Shown here one piece after another: positions 1 to 9,581 of a stretch of 64,000 nucleotides of DNA. A model generated the notes under the pieces. That model was not told the DNA's origin, did no database searches, and saw nothing but the letters and a program-made list of their open reading frames with translations. Location of the stretch: the NCBI GenBank assembly GCA_903842595.1, contig CAIMMO010000121.1:1-64000 (forward strand), given 5' to 3'. This DNA comes from an uncultured Alphaproteobacteria bacterium. Its GTDB lineage: Bacteria; Pseudomonadota; Alphaproteobacteria; Caulobacterales; Hyphomonadaceae. The position numbers and the translations under genes are program-made. The first letter of the stretch is position 1. Every line of letters starts with the position of its first letter.

Positions 1-87
1 GGCGTCAGCACCGTCGAGGAGGAAGCCGACCGGTTCGCTCTTGCGTCGCCTGCTGCAACGCCGATACTTACACCGCGCGCGGCCTGA
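1..87 (+). CDS. C-terminal tail of a gene entering from the left edge (unidentified)
   Basis: Frame 1 is open from the first base to a TGA at 85-87, giving 28 residues with an acidic stretch (VEEEAD) followed by an Ala/Pro/Thr-rich tail. It lies 58 bp upstream of vsr in the same direction. Vsr genes often follow a cytosine methylase, but the tail has no motif that would identify one. An open frame of this length could also occur by chance at a window edge. Confidence 0.25.
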   Translation, partial: GVSTVEEEADRFALASPAATPILTPRAA

Positions 88-145
88 GCCGGTACACTGC
101 TTGGCCGCCCCAATTTACACCACTCAGGTGGACGTGACCCAACCC

Positions 146-571
146 ATGATGACGGACGTCTTCGACACCGAGAAACGTTCCGCTGTCATGCGCGCCGTGA
201 AATCGCGGGACACGGCGCCCGAACTCAAGGTTCGTCGTTCCGCCCACGCGCTCGGGTTGCGCTTCCGCCTCGGACGAAGCGATCTAGCCGGCAGCCCGGA
301 CCTCGTCTTCCCGTCTCGCCGCGTCGCCCTGTTCGTGCACGGATGCTTCTGGCACGGCCATGATTGCGCCCGCGGCGCCCGCATGCCGCTGACCAACCGC
401 GCCTACTGGCAAGCCAAGATTGCAGGCAACATGGCGCGGGACGCTGCTTCGCTGGCCGGCCTGCGAAAGCTCGGCTGGAAACGCGCCGTGATCTGGGAGT
501 GCGAGACAAAAGACGCCGTCAGACTGGCGCGGCTCATCACCAAGCGCGTCGGCATACTGACTCAGGCTTGA
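146..571 (+). CDS. vsr: Very short patch repair endonuclease (Vsr)
   Basis: The 141-residue product matches the Vsr family along its whole length (about 130-160 residues is usual). Vsr nicks DNA 5' of the T in T:G mismatches that arise when 5-methylcytosine deaminates. Visible hallmarks are the N-terminal RSAVMRAVKSRDTAPE block, the catalytic Asp in GSPDLVF (about residue 52), the His/Cys zinc-site block FVHGCFWHGHDC (about residues 63-74), and WECE near the C-terminus. The frame stays open back to position 41, but family similarity begins at the paired ATGs at 146/149, so I start there. No cytosine methyltransferase partner is visible; it may lie left of the window. Confidence 0.93.
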   Translation: MMTDVFDTEKRSAVMRAVKSRDTAPELKVRRSAHALGLRFRLGRSDLAGSPDLVFPSRRVALFVHGCFWHGHDCARGARMPLTNRAYWQAKIAGNMARDAASLAGLRKLGWKRAVIWECETKDAVRLARLITKRVGILTQA

Positions 572-620
572 CCCTGCCGGGCCCGGCTTCCATGTTTCTG
601 ACGGGACAAGGGCTCCATCC

Positions 621-1223
621 ATGCTGCACCCATCAACACAGCAACTTATCCGCAAGCTGTATGAGCTCACCTCGGGCGACAACCTCGCCTGGGCAGAGGG
701 TCCGCAGGGAAGTGCTCGCCTCGAGACCGAAGGCTATGTCGTGGAAATCGCAGCTGCACCGCCTGCCCTCCGCCTCCTCCGCGCCGATGGCCGGGAACTC
801 GAAATTGCCACTTCTGAAATTCTTGCGGCCGTAAACTGGCCAAGCGGCGATGGCACCTACGCCACTCGCGTGAGCGAAATGGCCCACCGCGCCCAACGCA
901 TCACACGAGGAGCCGAGCGAGCCGTCACGACCATACTAGCCTCGCTGTCGGCGCCCCGGACGAAGCCGGCGGCGGAACCAACTGCCGCATTCGGACAAAT
1001 TACGGGCTTCGCAAGGACCGAGCGCGTAGAAGGGTCCACGCAGCCGCCGCTGAAACCGTCGCAACCTGACATGTTGGCCCATGGCATCAGCACGCGGTCG
1101 GTGCAGGGGGTTGAGCAATCAACGTCCGCCAGTTTCGAGCGCTTCGCACCAGCTTCGCCCAAACCGCAACCCTCACCTCGGCCGCCTGCTTCCGGATCGA
1201 ATATCTACAAACCGTGGAGCTAG
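621..1223 (+). CDS. Hypothetical protein with Pro/Ser-rich C-terminus
   Basis: 200 residues, no family recognised. The N-terminal 120 residues look folded: an amphipathic helix (STQQLIRKLYELT), alternating strands (ARLETEGYVVEI, ALRLLRADGRELEI) and a second helix around EMAHRAQRITRGAERAV. From about residue 125 the composition becomes Pro/Ser/Thr-rich and probably disordered. There is no signal peptide or membrane segment, so it is likely cytoplasmic. It starts 49 bp after vsr and its stop lies 7 bp from the convergent lipoprotein gene. Coding character (third-position GC, strand pattern) supports a real gene; function unknown. Confidence 0.6.
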   Translation: MLHPSTQQLIRKLYELTSGDNLAWAEGPQGSARLETEGYVVEIAAAPPALRLLRADGRELEIATSEILAAVNWPSGDGTYATRVSEMAHRAQRITRGAERAVTTILASLSAPRTKPAAEPTAAFGQITGFARTERVEGSTQPPLKPSQPDMLAHGISTRSVQGVEQSTSASFERFAPASPKPQPSPRPPASGSNIYKPWS

Positions 1224-1230
1224 ACGGGCG

Positions 1231-2100
1231 CTAGAACTTGCAGGCGCGTCCGAGCAGGCGCCCGACGACCTGGTCGCCAATGCGGACCTCCTCCGCATCA
1301 GGACATTCGGCTGCAGTCTGGATTCCCTCGCGCACGAAGCGCATGCGGTTCATCCAGGCCGGCTGGGCGCCCTGCTCGATTGGATCGAGCGAAAGAACGG
1401 CCGCGTCCGAAACCTGCGTCAGGCATTCATAGAGCACGCCAGACTTGGTGCGGAGTCCCACGGCCACCTGCTCGCCGTCCTGGCGCGGATATACGGCAGT
1501 CGCGAGCGCCGGCTGCCCAAGCTGCGCGAGGCAGGCATCGATCGGCCCCAGGGATTCAATCACCGTCGCCGCCTCGACGGATGTGTTGGCCATGGCTCCC
1601 GAAAAGGCGCAGCCGTCGAAGTTAAGTTCATCGAACGTCACAAGTGCGGAGAACTCGCCGCTTCCGCCTGCCTCGGTGCTGCAACCTTCACGTTTGATCG
1701 TCACGGTCAGCGATCCGGTTGCGAATACGTCAGCCCCGCTCTCCTGACGCGGCTGAACCAGAGGCTCCTCGATCGCCCTCAGGCCCGACCGCTTGAACGA
1801 GAACCAGCCATCGATGATTTCCATCCGCCAGGATGGCTCGTCGCCTGCCGCATAGAACGGCGCCGGCAGCACCCAGGCCGAGGTGTCCAGCGGGCCTGTC
1901 GGCGCATTCACGATGGGCGAATTGACCGGATCGGACGGACCCACGTCTGTTGTCTGCACGCCGCTCGTTGCGCTGCCGGCGGCGGGATCAACCGCGGCTG
2001 TCTGCGCAGCATTGTCGCCGCAAGCGCCGGTGCAGAGCGCAAGAGCAACCACAGCGGAGAATCGCTTAAGCGCACCGTCTCGGCCGACGACACTCGGCAT
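1231..2100 (-). CDS. Putative lipoprotein, META/COG3650-like
   Basis: 289 residues beginning with a lipoprotein signal peptide: basic residues, a hydrophobic stretch (FSAVVALALC) and the lipobox CTGAC. A low-complexity Ala/Thr/Pro linker follows, then a domain containing FYAAGDEPSWRMEI, which resembles the G-x-EPxW opening of COG3650/META-type lipoproteins, and a C-terminal half with four further cysteines (EGCS, FDGCAF, DACLAQL, YECL) that could form disulfides. The same frame is open to 2439, but the signal peptide fixes the start at the ATG at 2098-2100, with AGGA about 10 nt upstream. Probably anchored on the periplasmic side of a membrane. It is divergent from the OmpA-type gene across 400 bp. 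Confidence 0.7.
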   Translation of the reverse strand: MPSVVGRDGALKRFSAVVALALCTGACGDNAAQTAAVDPAAGSATSGVQTTDVGPSDPVNSPIVNAPTGPLDTSAWVLPAPFYAAGDEPSWRMEIIDGWFSFKRSGLRAIEEPLVQPRQESGADVFATGSLTVTIKREGCSTEAGGSGEFSALVTFDELNFDGCAFSGAMANTSVEAATVIESLGPIDACLAQLGQPALATAVYPRQDGEQVAVGLRTKSGVLYECLTQVSDAAVLSLDPIEQGAQPAWMNRMRFVREGIQTAAECPDAEEVRIGDQVVGRLLGRACKF

Positions 2101-2500
2101 ACCCGTGGATCCTCGCTCTATCCCCAACCGTCCCGCTTCCGCGGTCGTTCTCTCAGACTCGTACACTAGCACTTCCACGTCCGCTGAGGAGCCCTGTGCC
2201 ATCAAGGGCCGTCCGCGCCGCACAACCATGATAGTTTTTGCATTACATCTCTGATTTTGCTGGAGTTTGAAACTCCGGCTGCGTGGCTCTCGAAAATAAC
2301 CTGTCGATTGACCCAGCGCCCGCATGGATGATTTGACCAATGCCGCGCGCCGGCACACGCGGTTGGGGAGCTGATGAACTTCCGCTGAACCAACAAAGGC
2401 GCAACCGATCCAATCGCGCCGCGTTTGTGCCCTCAGCATCGCCGATATACGTCTGCGCGAACCGGCGTGGGCGTCGATTCGGACTGATCAGGAGATATCG
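2101..2500. other. Divergent intergenic region, no gene seen
   Basis: 400 bp between the divergent lipoprotein genes starting at 2100 (minus) and 2501 (plus). It must hold both promoters. The only structured element I see is the perfect inverted repeat at 2262-2276, listed separately. Short open frames here have no ribosome binding site and no recognisable content. The stretch at 2490-2500 carries AGGAGA, the Shine-Dalgarno of the OmpA-type gene. Confidence 0.5.
2262..2276. repeat. Perfect 7-1-7 inverted repeat, candidate operator
   Basis: GGAGTTT-G-AAACTCC is a 15-bp perfect inverted repeat with a one-base centre. It sits roughly 160 bp upstream of the minus-strand lipoprotein start and 225 bp upstream of the OmpA-type gene, in the non-coding divergent region. 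The size and near-zero spacer suit a dimeric regulator site better than a terminator: there is no T-run and an RNA loop of one base is impossible. No regulator can be named. Confidence 0.4.
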
Positions 2501-3154
2501 ATGAAGCGGACTCTCGTATTCATGGCCTCGGCGCTTGCGCTTGGCGCGTGCGCGACTGACCCGATCACGGGGGAGTCGATCTACGGCAACACCGGCCGCG
2601 GCGCCGCTATTGGCGCTATCGTCGGCGGACTAGGCGGCGTGTTTGCGGGCGGCAATGACGGACGCAACGCCGCTGTGGGCGCAGCCGTCGGCGCACTCGC
2701 GGGCGCGGGTATCGGCCGCTACATGGACGGCCAGGAAGAAGACATGCGCCGCAAGGTGGCCTCGAGCGGCATCGGCATTCAGCGCATCGGCGACCGTATC
2801 GAACTCGTGATGCCGTCCGATGTCACCTTCGCAAAGGGTTCGGCGAACCTCGACGCTTCCTTCATGCCGACGCTCGACAAGGTTGCGGAGTCGCTCAACC
2901 TCTATCCCAGAACGACAATCGACATCATTGGACACGCTTCGACCGAAGGCGCGGAGCAGGCCAACCTCGACCTGTCCTACCGTCGCGCCGAAGCCGTGCG
3001 CGTCTACCTGCAGGGCAAGGGCGTCCTGGGTCAGCGCATGGCGACCGGCGGACTCGGCGAAAGCCAGCCGCTCGTTGTGCCGGACGACACAGAGTCCAAG
3101 CGCTCGGTTAACCGCCGCGTGCAGGTCGTCCTGCGCCCGGTCGTGGAAGGCTGA
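2501..3154 (+). CDS. OmpA-family lipoprotein with glycine-zipper domain
   Basis: 217 residues. A lipoprotein signal (MKRTLVFMASALALGAC, lipobox LGAC) is followed by a glycine-zipper segment of GAAIGAIVGGLGG-type repeats (about residues 33-70) that can insert into or lie along the membrane, and a C-terminal OmpA/MotB peptidoglycan-binding domain (about 100-215). The OmpA signature is visible as IDIIGHASTEG, LSYRRAEAVRVYL and NRRVQVVL, including the Asp/Arg positions that hold diaminopimelate. It probably tethers the outer membrane to the wall, as in Pal- or YiaD-type proteins. Shine-Dalgarno AGGAGA lies just before the ATG. A hairpin terminator follows the stop. Confidence 0.9.
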   Translation: MKRTLVFMASALALGACATDPITGESIYGNTGRGAAIGAIVGGLGGVFAGGNDGRNAAVGAAVGALAGAGIGRYMDGQEEDMRRKVASSGIGIQRIGDRIELVMPSDVTFAKGSANLDASFMPTLDKVAESLNLYPRTTIDIIGHASTEGAEQANLDLSYRRAEAVRVYLQGKGVLGQRMATGGLGESQPLVVPDDTESKRSVNRRVQVVLRPVVEG

Positions 3155-3180
3155 TTATCTCTATAGCGATAAAACTGGGA

Positions 3181-3203
3181 AGGGCGCTCGAAAGAGCGCC
3201 CTT
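3181..3203. terminator. Hairpin terminator between convergent genes
   Basis: A 9-bp perfect stem, AGGGCGCTC / GAGCGCCCT, with a GAAA tetraloop, 27 bp after the OmpA-type stop and 11 bp before the stop of the opposing SRPBCC gene. Only two T residues follow on the plus strand. The GNRA loop and position support transcription termination, possibly in both directions. Confidence 0.75.
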
Positions 3204-3213
3204 ACGTGTTGTA

Positions 3214-3729
3214 TCAATTGACAGCGACAAAGCGCATCACCTGCTCGGCCAGAACCTGGTCAACGAGCGGCGCCAGCTGGTCTAGCCCCGACAACGAGCT
3301 GCCGACCGCCTTGTAATCCAGCGTCAGCTTGGTCGTCCCCGCCGTAGCGCCATCGGCCAGCGTGAACGTTATCGCCGCGCTGACGCCAAGATCCTGCAGC
3401 GGCCCGAAAGCGCCATAGACCCGCAGCATCTGCTTCGGCATCACCAAGGCGACGCGGCCATGCTCAACTTCGCCGCCCGCCCAGACCTCGCACCAGCATC
3501 CACCCGCCCGCGCATCCAGCGACAGTGACTTCGCATCGCCCGAATAGCTATGAGAGCTACTCCACCAGCTCGCCACATCGACCAGCCGCGCCCACGCTGC
3601 ATCGCGATCCAGCGTCGCCTCCGCAACGACACGGACCGTCATGCCGTCCGGGGCCTTTGCGACCACGTCTGCATATGCCGGGCTGGATGCCACCAATGTT
3701 GCGATCGCTCTTGAAAGCAGGCGCCGCAT
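3214..3729 (-). CDS. Exported SRPBCC (START-like) family protein
   Basis: 171 residues with a short cleavable signal peptide (MRRLLSRAIATLVASSPAYA). The mature part has the polyketide-cyclase/START layout: RVVAEATLDRDAAWARLVDVASWW near the start (binding-pocket helix with a conserved Trp), a middle hairpin (GGCWCEVWAGGEVEHGRV), a strand around MLRVYGAFGPL and a long C-terminal helix (LDQLAPLVDQVLAEQVMRF). Such domains bind hydrophobic ligands; the ligand here is unknown. The ATG at 3727-3729 with GGGG upstream is preferred to an in-frame TTG 12 bp earlier. Confidence 0.75.
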   Translation of the reverse strand: MRRLLSRAIATLVASSPAYADVVAKAPDGMTVRVVAEATLDRDAAWARLVDVASWWSSSHSYSGDAKSLSLDARAGGCWCEVWAGGEVEHGRVALVMPKQMLRVYGAFGPLQDLGVSAAITFTLADGATAGTTKLTLDYKAVGSSLSGLDQLAPLVDQVLAEQVMRFVAVN

Positions 3730-3863
3730 GAAAAACCCCAATGGTTTAAAGAGCAGGATCAGCCCTGCGAGGCCGGGGCGTCAACACATACGCACAGACT
3801 TTCCAGCCGGCCAGAATTGGTAAACGATGTGCCCGGACAGATTGATTGCCTTGGGGGGAATTG

Positions 3864-5816
3864 ATGCGCCTGTTCACCGCATTTGCGTCCGCATGCTTGG
3901 CTTGGTGCGCGGTTGCGGCGCCGGCAACGGCAAAGCCGCCACTGGCGGCGTTTGGCGACTTACCGGCCGTGCGCTCACCGGACATTTCCGCGGACGGAAA
4001 ACACGTCGCCTATATCAGCCGGGTGAACGGCATCGACTACCTAGCCAAGTATGAAGTCGAGACAGGCAAGAACGAAGCGCTCATCCGCATTCCTGATGTG
4101 AAAGCCATCGGCACATACTGGGTCGGTTCCAACTACATAATTCTCCTCGCGTCGCAATTGACGTCGAACAACGGCCAGACGAAGCGGTACGAGGATACCT
4201 CCGCGTTCGCTTACAACATATCGACCAAGAAGATCGTCCAGTTACTCGTCGGCACGCAGAACCTTTACAGTTTCCAGTCGGGACTTGGCCGCATCGTCGG
4301 AACCGACCCCGGCGGACAACACGTCTACATGCCCGCCTACATTGAAAGGACCGGTTCGGATCCCACATTCGACCTTCTGAAAGTGAATCTGGAAACAGGG
4401 CACGGCGCGCGTATCCCCGGCGCGACAGGAACGACCTCGACTGTCAACTGGATCATGAACAGCAAGGGCGACGTCCTCGCCCGCACGGAGTTCAGCGAGA
4501 AACGCAGCCTCTACGAAATCCGCTCCTACGACGCCGCCGGCGGCGACCGCGTAATCTATTCCGAGACAACCAAGCGACCTTCGCTAGGCATCGCCGGGTT
4601 TGCCGAGCGGGACGGCGCGCTGGTCGCCTTCACTTACGAAAACTCCGAATTCCCGCAGATGTATGAAATCTCGCTCGCGGACGGCAAGCTTTCGGGCCCG
4701 ATGAAGACCCGCGAAGGCGTCGAACTCGCTGGCGCAATAAATGACGAAAACAAGGTTGTTGTGGGTGTAAGCTATTCCGGCCTCTACCCCAGCTATGAAC
4801 TGTTCGACGAAACGCTCAACCGCGAAATCAAAGCCGCGATCGCAGCTATCCCGGATGCCGCCGTCTCGCTCATTTCGGGGACCGACGACTGGTCAAAGGT
4901 TCTGCTCGACGCAGAAGGCGGCGTGCAGCCGCCGCGTTACATGCTGTACGACCGGCCGGCCCGCCGCCTTTCGCCGATCGCGCGGGCTCGACCCGAGATC
5001 AAACCCGAGGAAGTCGCTGAAGTCGTGACGGTCGAATACAAGGCGCGCGATGGCCTCCCGATTCCGACGCTGGTCACATGGCCAGTCGGCGTCCCGGCGG
5101 ACCAGCGCAAAAACCTGCCGATGATCGTCGTGCCCCATGGTGGTCCTGAGTCTTACGACGCCGTCGGATACGACTGGCTGGCCCAGTTCCTGGCCAATGA
5201 GGGCTATGTGGTGCTCCAGCCGAACTTCCGCGGATCGGGCGGCTTCGGCGCAGGGTTCGCCCGGGCCGGCTATGGCGAGTGGGGCCGAAAGATGCAGGAC
5301 GACGTAACCGACGGCGCGCAGGCGCTGATGAGGATGGGCTGGGCCGACCCCAGCCGCACCTGCATTCTCGGTTGGAGCTATGGCGGCTACTCCGCACTTG
5401 CCGGTGGAGCGCTCACGCCTGCTCTCTATAAATGCGTCGTGGCCATCGCTGGAGTTTCCGACCTCAAGACAATGCTCGGCCACGAAAAGCGCGAGCACGG
5501 CGCGGAATCGCGAACCTACGCTTATTGGAGCAGCGTGATTGGCGATCCCAACAAGGACTCAGCCGCGATCGAAGCGGTCTCTCCCTATCGCCTCGCTGCA
5601 AACTTCAAGGCGCCGGTGCTGCTCATTCACGGCTCTGACGACCTCGTCGTACCAGACCGGCATAGCGAGCTTATGGAACAGGCGCTGAAATCAGCGAACA
5701 AGCCGGTCACCTACATCCGGGTCGGCAAGGATGATCACAACCTCGCCGCGCCCGAGAGTCGCACACGAGCTCTCTCAGAGATTGCCCGCTTCCTCAATGA
5801 GCATATTGGAAAATGA
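3864..5816 (+). CDS. S9-family prolyl oligopeptidase-like serine peptidase
   Basis: 650 residues with a signal peptide ending near PATA, so probably periplasmic. The N-terminal ~390 residues form the beta-propeller gate (SPDISADGKHVAYIS and similar blades). The C-terminal alpha/beta-hydrolase domain carries the full triad: Ser505 in GWSYGGYSAL, Asp592 in HGSDDLVVP and His625 in DDHNL, plus the oxyanion region PHGGPE. Family members cleave short peptides, often after Pro or release N-terminal acyl-amino acids. The ATG at 3864 has a strong GGGGGGAA Shine-Dalgarno; an in-frame TTG at 3846 is not needed. It ends at a terminator facing fadJ. Confidence 0.9.
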   Translation: MRLFTAFASACLAWCAVAAPATAKPPLAAFGDLPAVRSPDISADGKHVAYISRVNGIDYLAKYEVETGKNEALIRIPDVKAIGTYWVGSNYIILLASQLTSNNGQTKRYEDTSAFAYNISTKKIVQLLVGTQNLYSFQSGLGRIVGTDPGGQHVYMPAYIERTGSDPTFDLLKVNLETGHGARIPGATGTTSTVNWIMNSKGDVLARTEFSEKRSLYEIRSYDAAGGDRVIYSETTKRPSLGIAGFAERDGALVAFTYENSEFPQMYEISLADGKLSGPMKTREGVELAGAINDENKVVVGVSYSGLYPSYELFDETLNREIKAAIAAIPDAAVSLISGTDDWSKVLLDAEGGVQPPRYMLYDRPARRLSPIARARPEIKPEEVAEVVTVEYKARDGLPIPTLVTWPVGVPADQRKNLPMIVVPHGGPESYDAVGYDWLAQFLANEGYVVLQPNFRGSGGFGAGFARAGYGEWGRKMQDDVTDGAQALMRMGWADPSRTCILGWSYGGYSALAGGALTPALYKCVVAIAGVSDLKTMLGHEKREHGAESRTYAYWSSVIGDPNKDSAAIEAVSPYRLAANFKAPVLLIHGSDDLVVPDRHSELMEQALKSANKPVTYIRVGKDDHNLAAPESRTRALSEIARFLNEHIGK

Positions 5817-5820
5817 AAGA

Positions 5821-5844
5821 GGCCGGGCGATCACTCGCCCGGCC
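5821..5844. terminator. Strong hairpin between the peptidase gene and fadJ
   Basis: A 10-bp perfect GC-rich stem, GGCCGGGCGA / TCGCCCGGCC, with a TCAC loop, 4 bp after the S9 peptidase stop and 26 bp from the stop of the convergent fadJ-like gene. AAAGA precedes it, which becomes TCTTT on the minus strand, so it can serve as terminator for the fad operon as well as for the peptidase gene. Confidence 0.8.
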
Positions 5845-5870
5845 CCTCAGCTGGATCATCTCGAGCCTGA

Positions 5871-8093
5871 TCAGGCCGCAGCAGCCTTCTGGTCCTTCGG
5901 CGGGAACCGCGAGTAGAAGGTCTGACCCTTGGCGGCCATCTCGCGCAACAGCGCGTTCGGGCGGAAGCGTTCGCCGTGCTTCTCGGCGAGCGCGTCGCAC
6001 TCCTCGACGAACTTCTTGATGCCGACCTTAAGGTCCATGAACGAGCAGACGCCGCCCGTGTACGGCGCAAAGCCCCAGGCAAGGATGGAGCCGATGTCTG
6101 CATCGCGCGCATCGAGGATGACGCCTTCCTCGAAACAACGGGCGACTTCGACGCACTGGCGATAGAGGAAGCGCTTGGTCAGCTCTTCTTTCAGCGCCGG
6201 CGGGCACTCCGTCACCTTGATGTCGATCTTCTTGCCGATGTCCGGGAAGAGACGCGAGGGTTTACCGGCTTCGTTGTAGTCGTAGAACCCTTTGCCTGCC
6301 TTGCGGCCGACGCGGTTCTGGCTTTCGACGATCCACGCAACCAGATCGCCCACCGGGTTCTGCTCATAGGAACGCCCGGCAACCTTGGCGCTCTCGCGCC
6401 CGATCTTGAGCATCGTGTCTATGCCGACCGAGTCCGACACTTCCAACGCGCCCATCGGCATGCCCGCCATGCGGCCTACATTCTCGATGATCGCCGGCGC
6501 AATGCCTTCGGCCAGCATCGTCATGCCCTCTTCCGGATAGGTGCCGAACACGCGGCTGGTGTAGAAGCCGCGGAAATCGTTCACCGCCACCGGCGTCTTC
6601 TTGATCTTCAGTACATAGTCCATCGTCTTCGCGAGCGTTTCCTGGGTCGTCTCCTTGCCCATGATTATCTCGACCAGACCCATCCGCTCGACCGGCGAGA
6701 AGAAGTGGATGCCGATGAAGTTGGCGGGACGCCTGGAAGCCTTGGCGAGGCCCGTGATCGGAAGCGTCGACGTGTTGGTGCCCATTACGGCGTTCTCACC
6801 TAGATGCTCCTCGATCTGCGCGGTCACCTTCGCCTTGAGTTCGACGTTCTCGAACACGGCCTCAACAACGATATCCGCACCCTTGACGAGCGAATAGTCA
6901 GTCGACGGCGTGATCAGCGCGAGCAGCGCATCGCCCTTCTCCTTTGTCAGCTTGCCGCGTGAGACATCCTTGTCGACGATGCGTTGCGAATACGCCTTGC
7001 CCTTGTCCGCTGACTCCTGACTTACATCGAGCAGCACGGTCGGGATGCCGGCCTTGGCCTGCACATAGGCAATGCCAGCGCCCATCAGACCGGCGCCGAC
7101 AACCACGGCTTTCTTGATCTCGAATGCCGGGAAGCCGGCCGGGCGCGAGGCGCCTTTCGACAGGTCCTGCATCGAGAGAAAGAGCGAGCGGATCATGCCC
7201 TTGGCTTCCGGCGTCATCAGCGTCTTGACGAAATAGCGGCTCTCGATGCGCAGCGCCGCATCCATCGGCACGCTGAGGCCTTCGTATACGGCCGACAGGA
7301 TGTGCTTCTGCGCCGGGTAGTTGCCCCATGTCTGCTTGGCCAGCATTGCCGATCCGAACGTGAACACCGTGGAGCCGCCCTGCGAGTTCGGCAGTCCGCC
7401 CGGCTGCTTGAACTTCGGATCATCCCACGGCGCCTTGGCATTTGGGTTGGCCTTGCACCACGCCCTGGCCTTTGCGACCAGTTCGCTCGTCGGGGCGAGC
7501 TCATGAACCACACCATTCGACTTGGCCTGCTCGGCCGTCATGCTCTCGCCCTGCAGGAGGAACGGCGCCGCCGCCTGCGCGCCCATCAGGCGCGGAAGCC
7601 GCTGCGTGCCGCCGCCGCCCGGCATCAGGCCAACCTTGGCTTCCGGCAGCCCGAGCTGCAGCTTGGGGTTGTCGCTGGCCGCGATGCGATAGTGGCAGCC
7701 CAGCGCAACTTCGAGACCGCCGCCAAGCGCCAGACCGTTGATGGCGCACGCCACCGGTTTCTTACCGGTTTCCAGCGTGCGGAGCAGCTTGTTCATTCCG
7801 AACGAGCGCTCGAACGCCGCCTTCAGCTGCGCTTCCGGATCGCCCTTGTCGCTGCCGCCGCCCGAACCGCCGCCGAGTTCGCCGAGGTCAGCGCCCGCGC
7901 AGAACCCGCTGGTTTTGCCTGACGTGATGACGAGCCCCTTGATGGCGTCGTTCGACGCAACTTCATTGGCGATGGCGCCAAGGTCGGCGATGGCCTTCGC
8001 CGTCAGCGTATTCATCGAGCGGCCAGGCACGTCGAATGTGGCAGTCGCTATGCCGTCTGCATCCACGTCCCAGCCGAATGTTTCGAGATTCAT
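5871..8093 (-). CDS. fadJ: Multifunctional fatty acid oxidation enzyme: enoyl-CoA hydratase / 3-hydroxyacyl-CoA dehydrogenase
   Basis: 740 residues, normal for FadJ/FadB alpha subunits. The N-terminal crotonase domain (about 1-200) has the oxyanion glycines in SGFCAGADLGEL and both catalytic Glu positions (GGGLEVALGCHYRIA, LGLPEAKVGLMPGGGG). A linker leads to the NAD-binding 3-hydroxyacyl-CoA dehydrogenase domain at about 325 (VVGAGLMGAGIAYV), with the catalytic His in GIHFFSPVERM, then the C-terminal dimer domains. It hydrates enoyl-CoA and oxidises the 3-hydroxyacyl-CoA. The preceding gene stops in an ATGA overlap with an ATG at 8099; I favour the ATG at 8093, which is 7 nt after AAAGGTG. 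Last gene of the operon, before a strong terminator. Confidence 0.95.
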   Translation of the reverse strand: MNLETFGWDVDADGIATATFDVPGRSMNTLTAKAIADLGAIANEVASNDAIKGLVITSGKTSGFCAGADLGELGGGSGGGSDKGDPEAQLKAAFERSFGMNKLLRTLETGKKPVACAINGLALGGGLEVALGCHYRIAASDNPKLQLGLPEAKVGLMPGGGGTQRLPRLMGAQAAAPFLLQGESMTAEQAKSNGVVHELAPTSELVAKARAWCKANPNAKAPWDDPKFKQPGGLPNSQGGSTVFTFGSAMLAKQTWGNYPAQKHILSAVYEGLSVPMDAALRIESRYFVKTLMTPEAKGMIRSLFLSMQDLSKGASRPAGFPAFEIKKAVVVGAGLMGAGIAYVQAKAGIPTVLLDVSQESADKGKAYSQRIVDKDVSRGKLTKEKGDALLALITPSTDYSLVKGADIVVEAVFENVELKAKVTAQIEEHLGENAVMGTNTSTLPITGLAKASRRPANFIGIHFFSPVERMGLVEIIMGKETTQETLAKTMDYVLKIKKTPVAVNDFRGFYTSRVFGTYPEEGMTMLAEGIAPAIIENVGRMAGMPMGALEVSDSVGIDTMLKIGRESAKVAGRSYEQNPVGDLVAWIVESQNRVGRKAGKGFYDYNEAGKPSRLFPDIGKKIDIKVTECPPALKEELTKRFLYRQCVEVARCFEEGVILDARDADIGSILAWGFAPYTGGVCSFMDLKVGIKKFVEECDALAEKHGERFRPNALLREMAAKGQTFYSRFPPKDQKAAAA

Positions 8094-8095
8094 GG

Positions 8096-8304
8096 TCATT
8101 CACCTTTCGGCGGCTTGTCGCCGTCTTTCTTGATATTGTCGGACGCGAACACGAACAGTACCGCGCCCATCACCAGCGTTACCGGTACAGTGATCGCCAG
8201 CACCGTGCCGAGATCGCGCAGCGCCTGGTTGAGAAACAGCGTGAGGCCGATACCCGTAAGCGCAGAGATCACGAGAGCGCTGAGTTTGGCTTCATCGATA
8301 TGCA

Positions 8305-8308
<4 letters not shown>
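8096..8308 (-). CDS. Small two-helix membrane protein inside the fad operon
   Basis: 70 residues: a short polar start, two hydrophobic helices (SALVISALTGIGLTLFL, and VLAITVPVTLVMGAVLFVFA) separated by NQALRDLGT, and a basic cytoplasmic-type tail rich in Lys/Asp/Gly. No family recognised. It is wedged between the thiolase and the FadJ-like gene: its ATG overlaps the thiolase stop by 4 bp (ATGA) and its own stop overlaps an ATG of fadJ, so translation of all three is probably coupled. That packing argues for a real gene with a role tied to beta-oxidation, perhaps membrane tethering of the enzymes; this role is inference only. Confidence 0.75.
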
Positions 8309-9513
<1,205 letters not shown>

Positions 9514-9534
9514 GGCGGCCTCCTCTTGAGATCA

Positions 9535-9550
9535 GGCTCCAGCCGGAGCC
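9535..9550 (-). repeat. Perfect stem-loop in the leader of fadA
   Basis: GGCTCC / GGAGCC, a 6-bp perfect stem with a 4-base loop, 22 bp upstream of the thiolase start, within the 68-bp gap after the acyl-CoA dehydrogenase gene. A second, imperfect GC-rich hairpin (about 9557-9577) lies next to it. There is no T-run, so RNA processing or stability, or weak attenuation between the two genes, are possible roles. Confidence 0.35.
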
Positions 9551-9581
9551 GAATGGGTGGGCGCCGAATTTGGGCGTCCCG

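Noticed and set aside
1081-2169. Plus-strand open frame of about 362 codons
   Set aside because: Overlaps the supported lipoprotein gene on the minus strand and the end of the 621-1223 gene; no domain seen.
2101-2439. N-terminal extension of the 1231-2100 lipoprotein gene
   Set aside because: The lipoprotein signal peptide begins at 2100; a 113-residue extension before a signal peptide is implausible.
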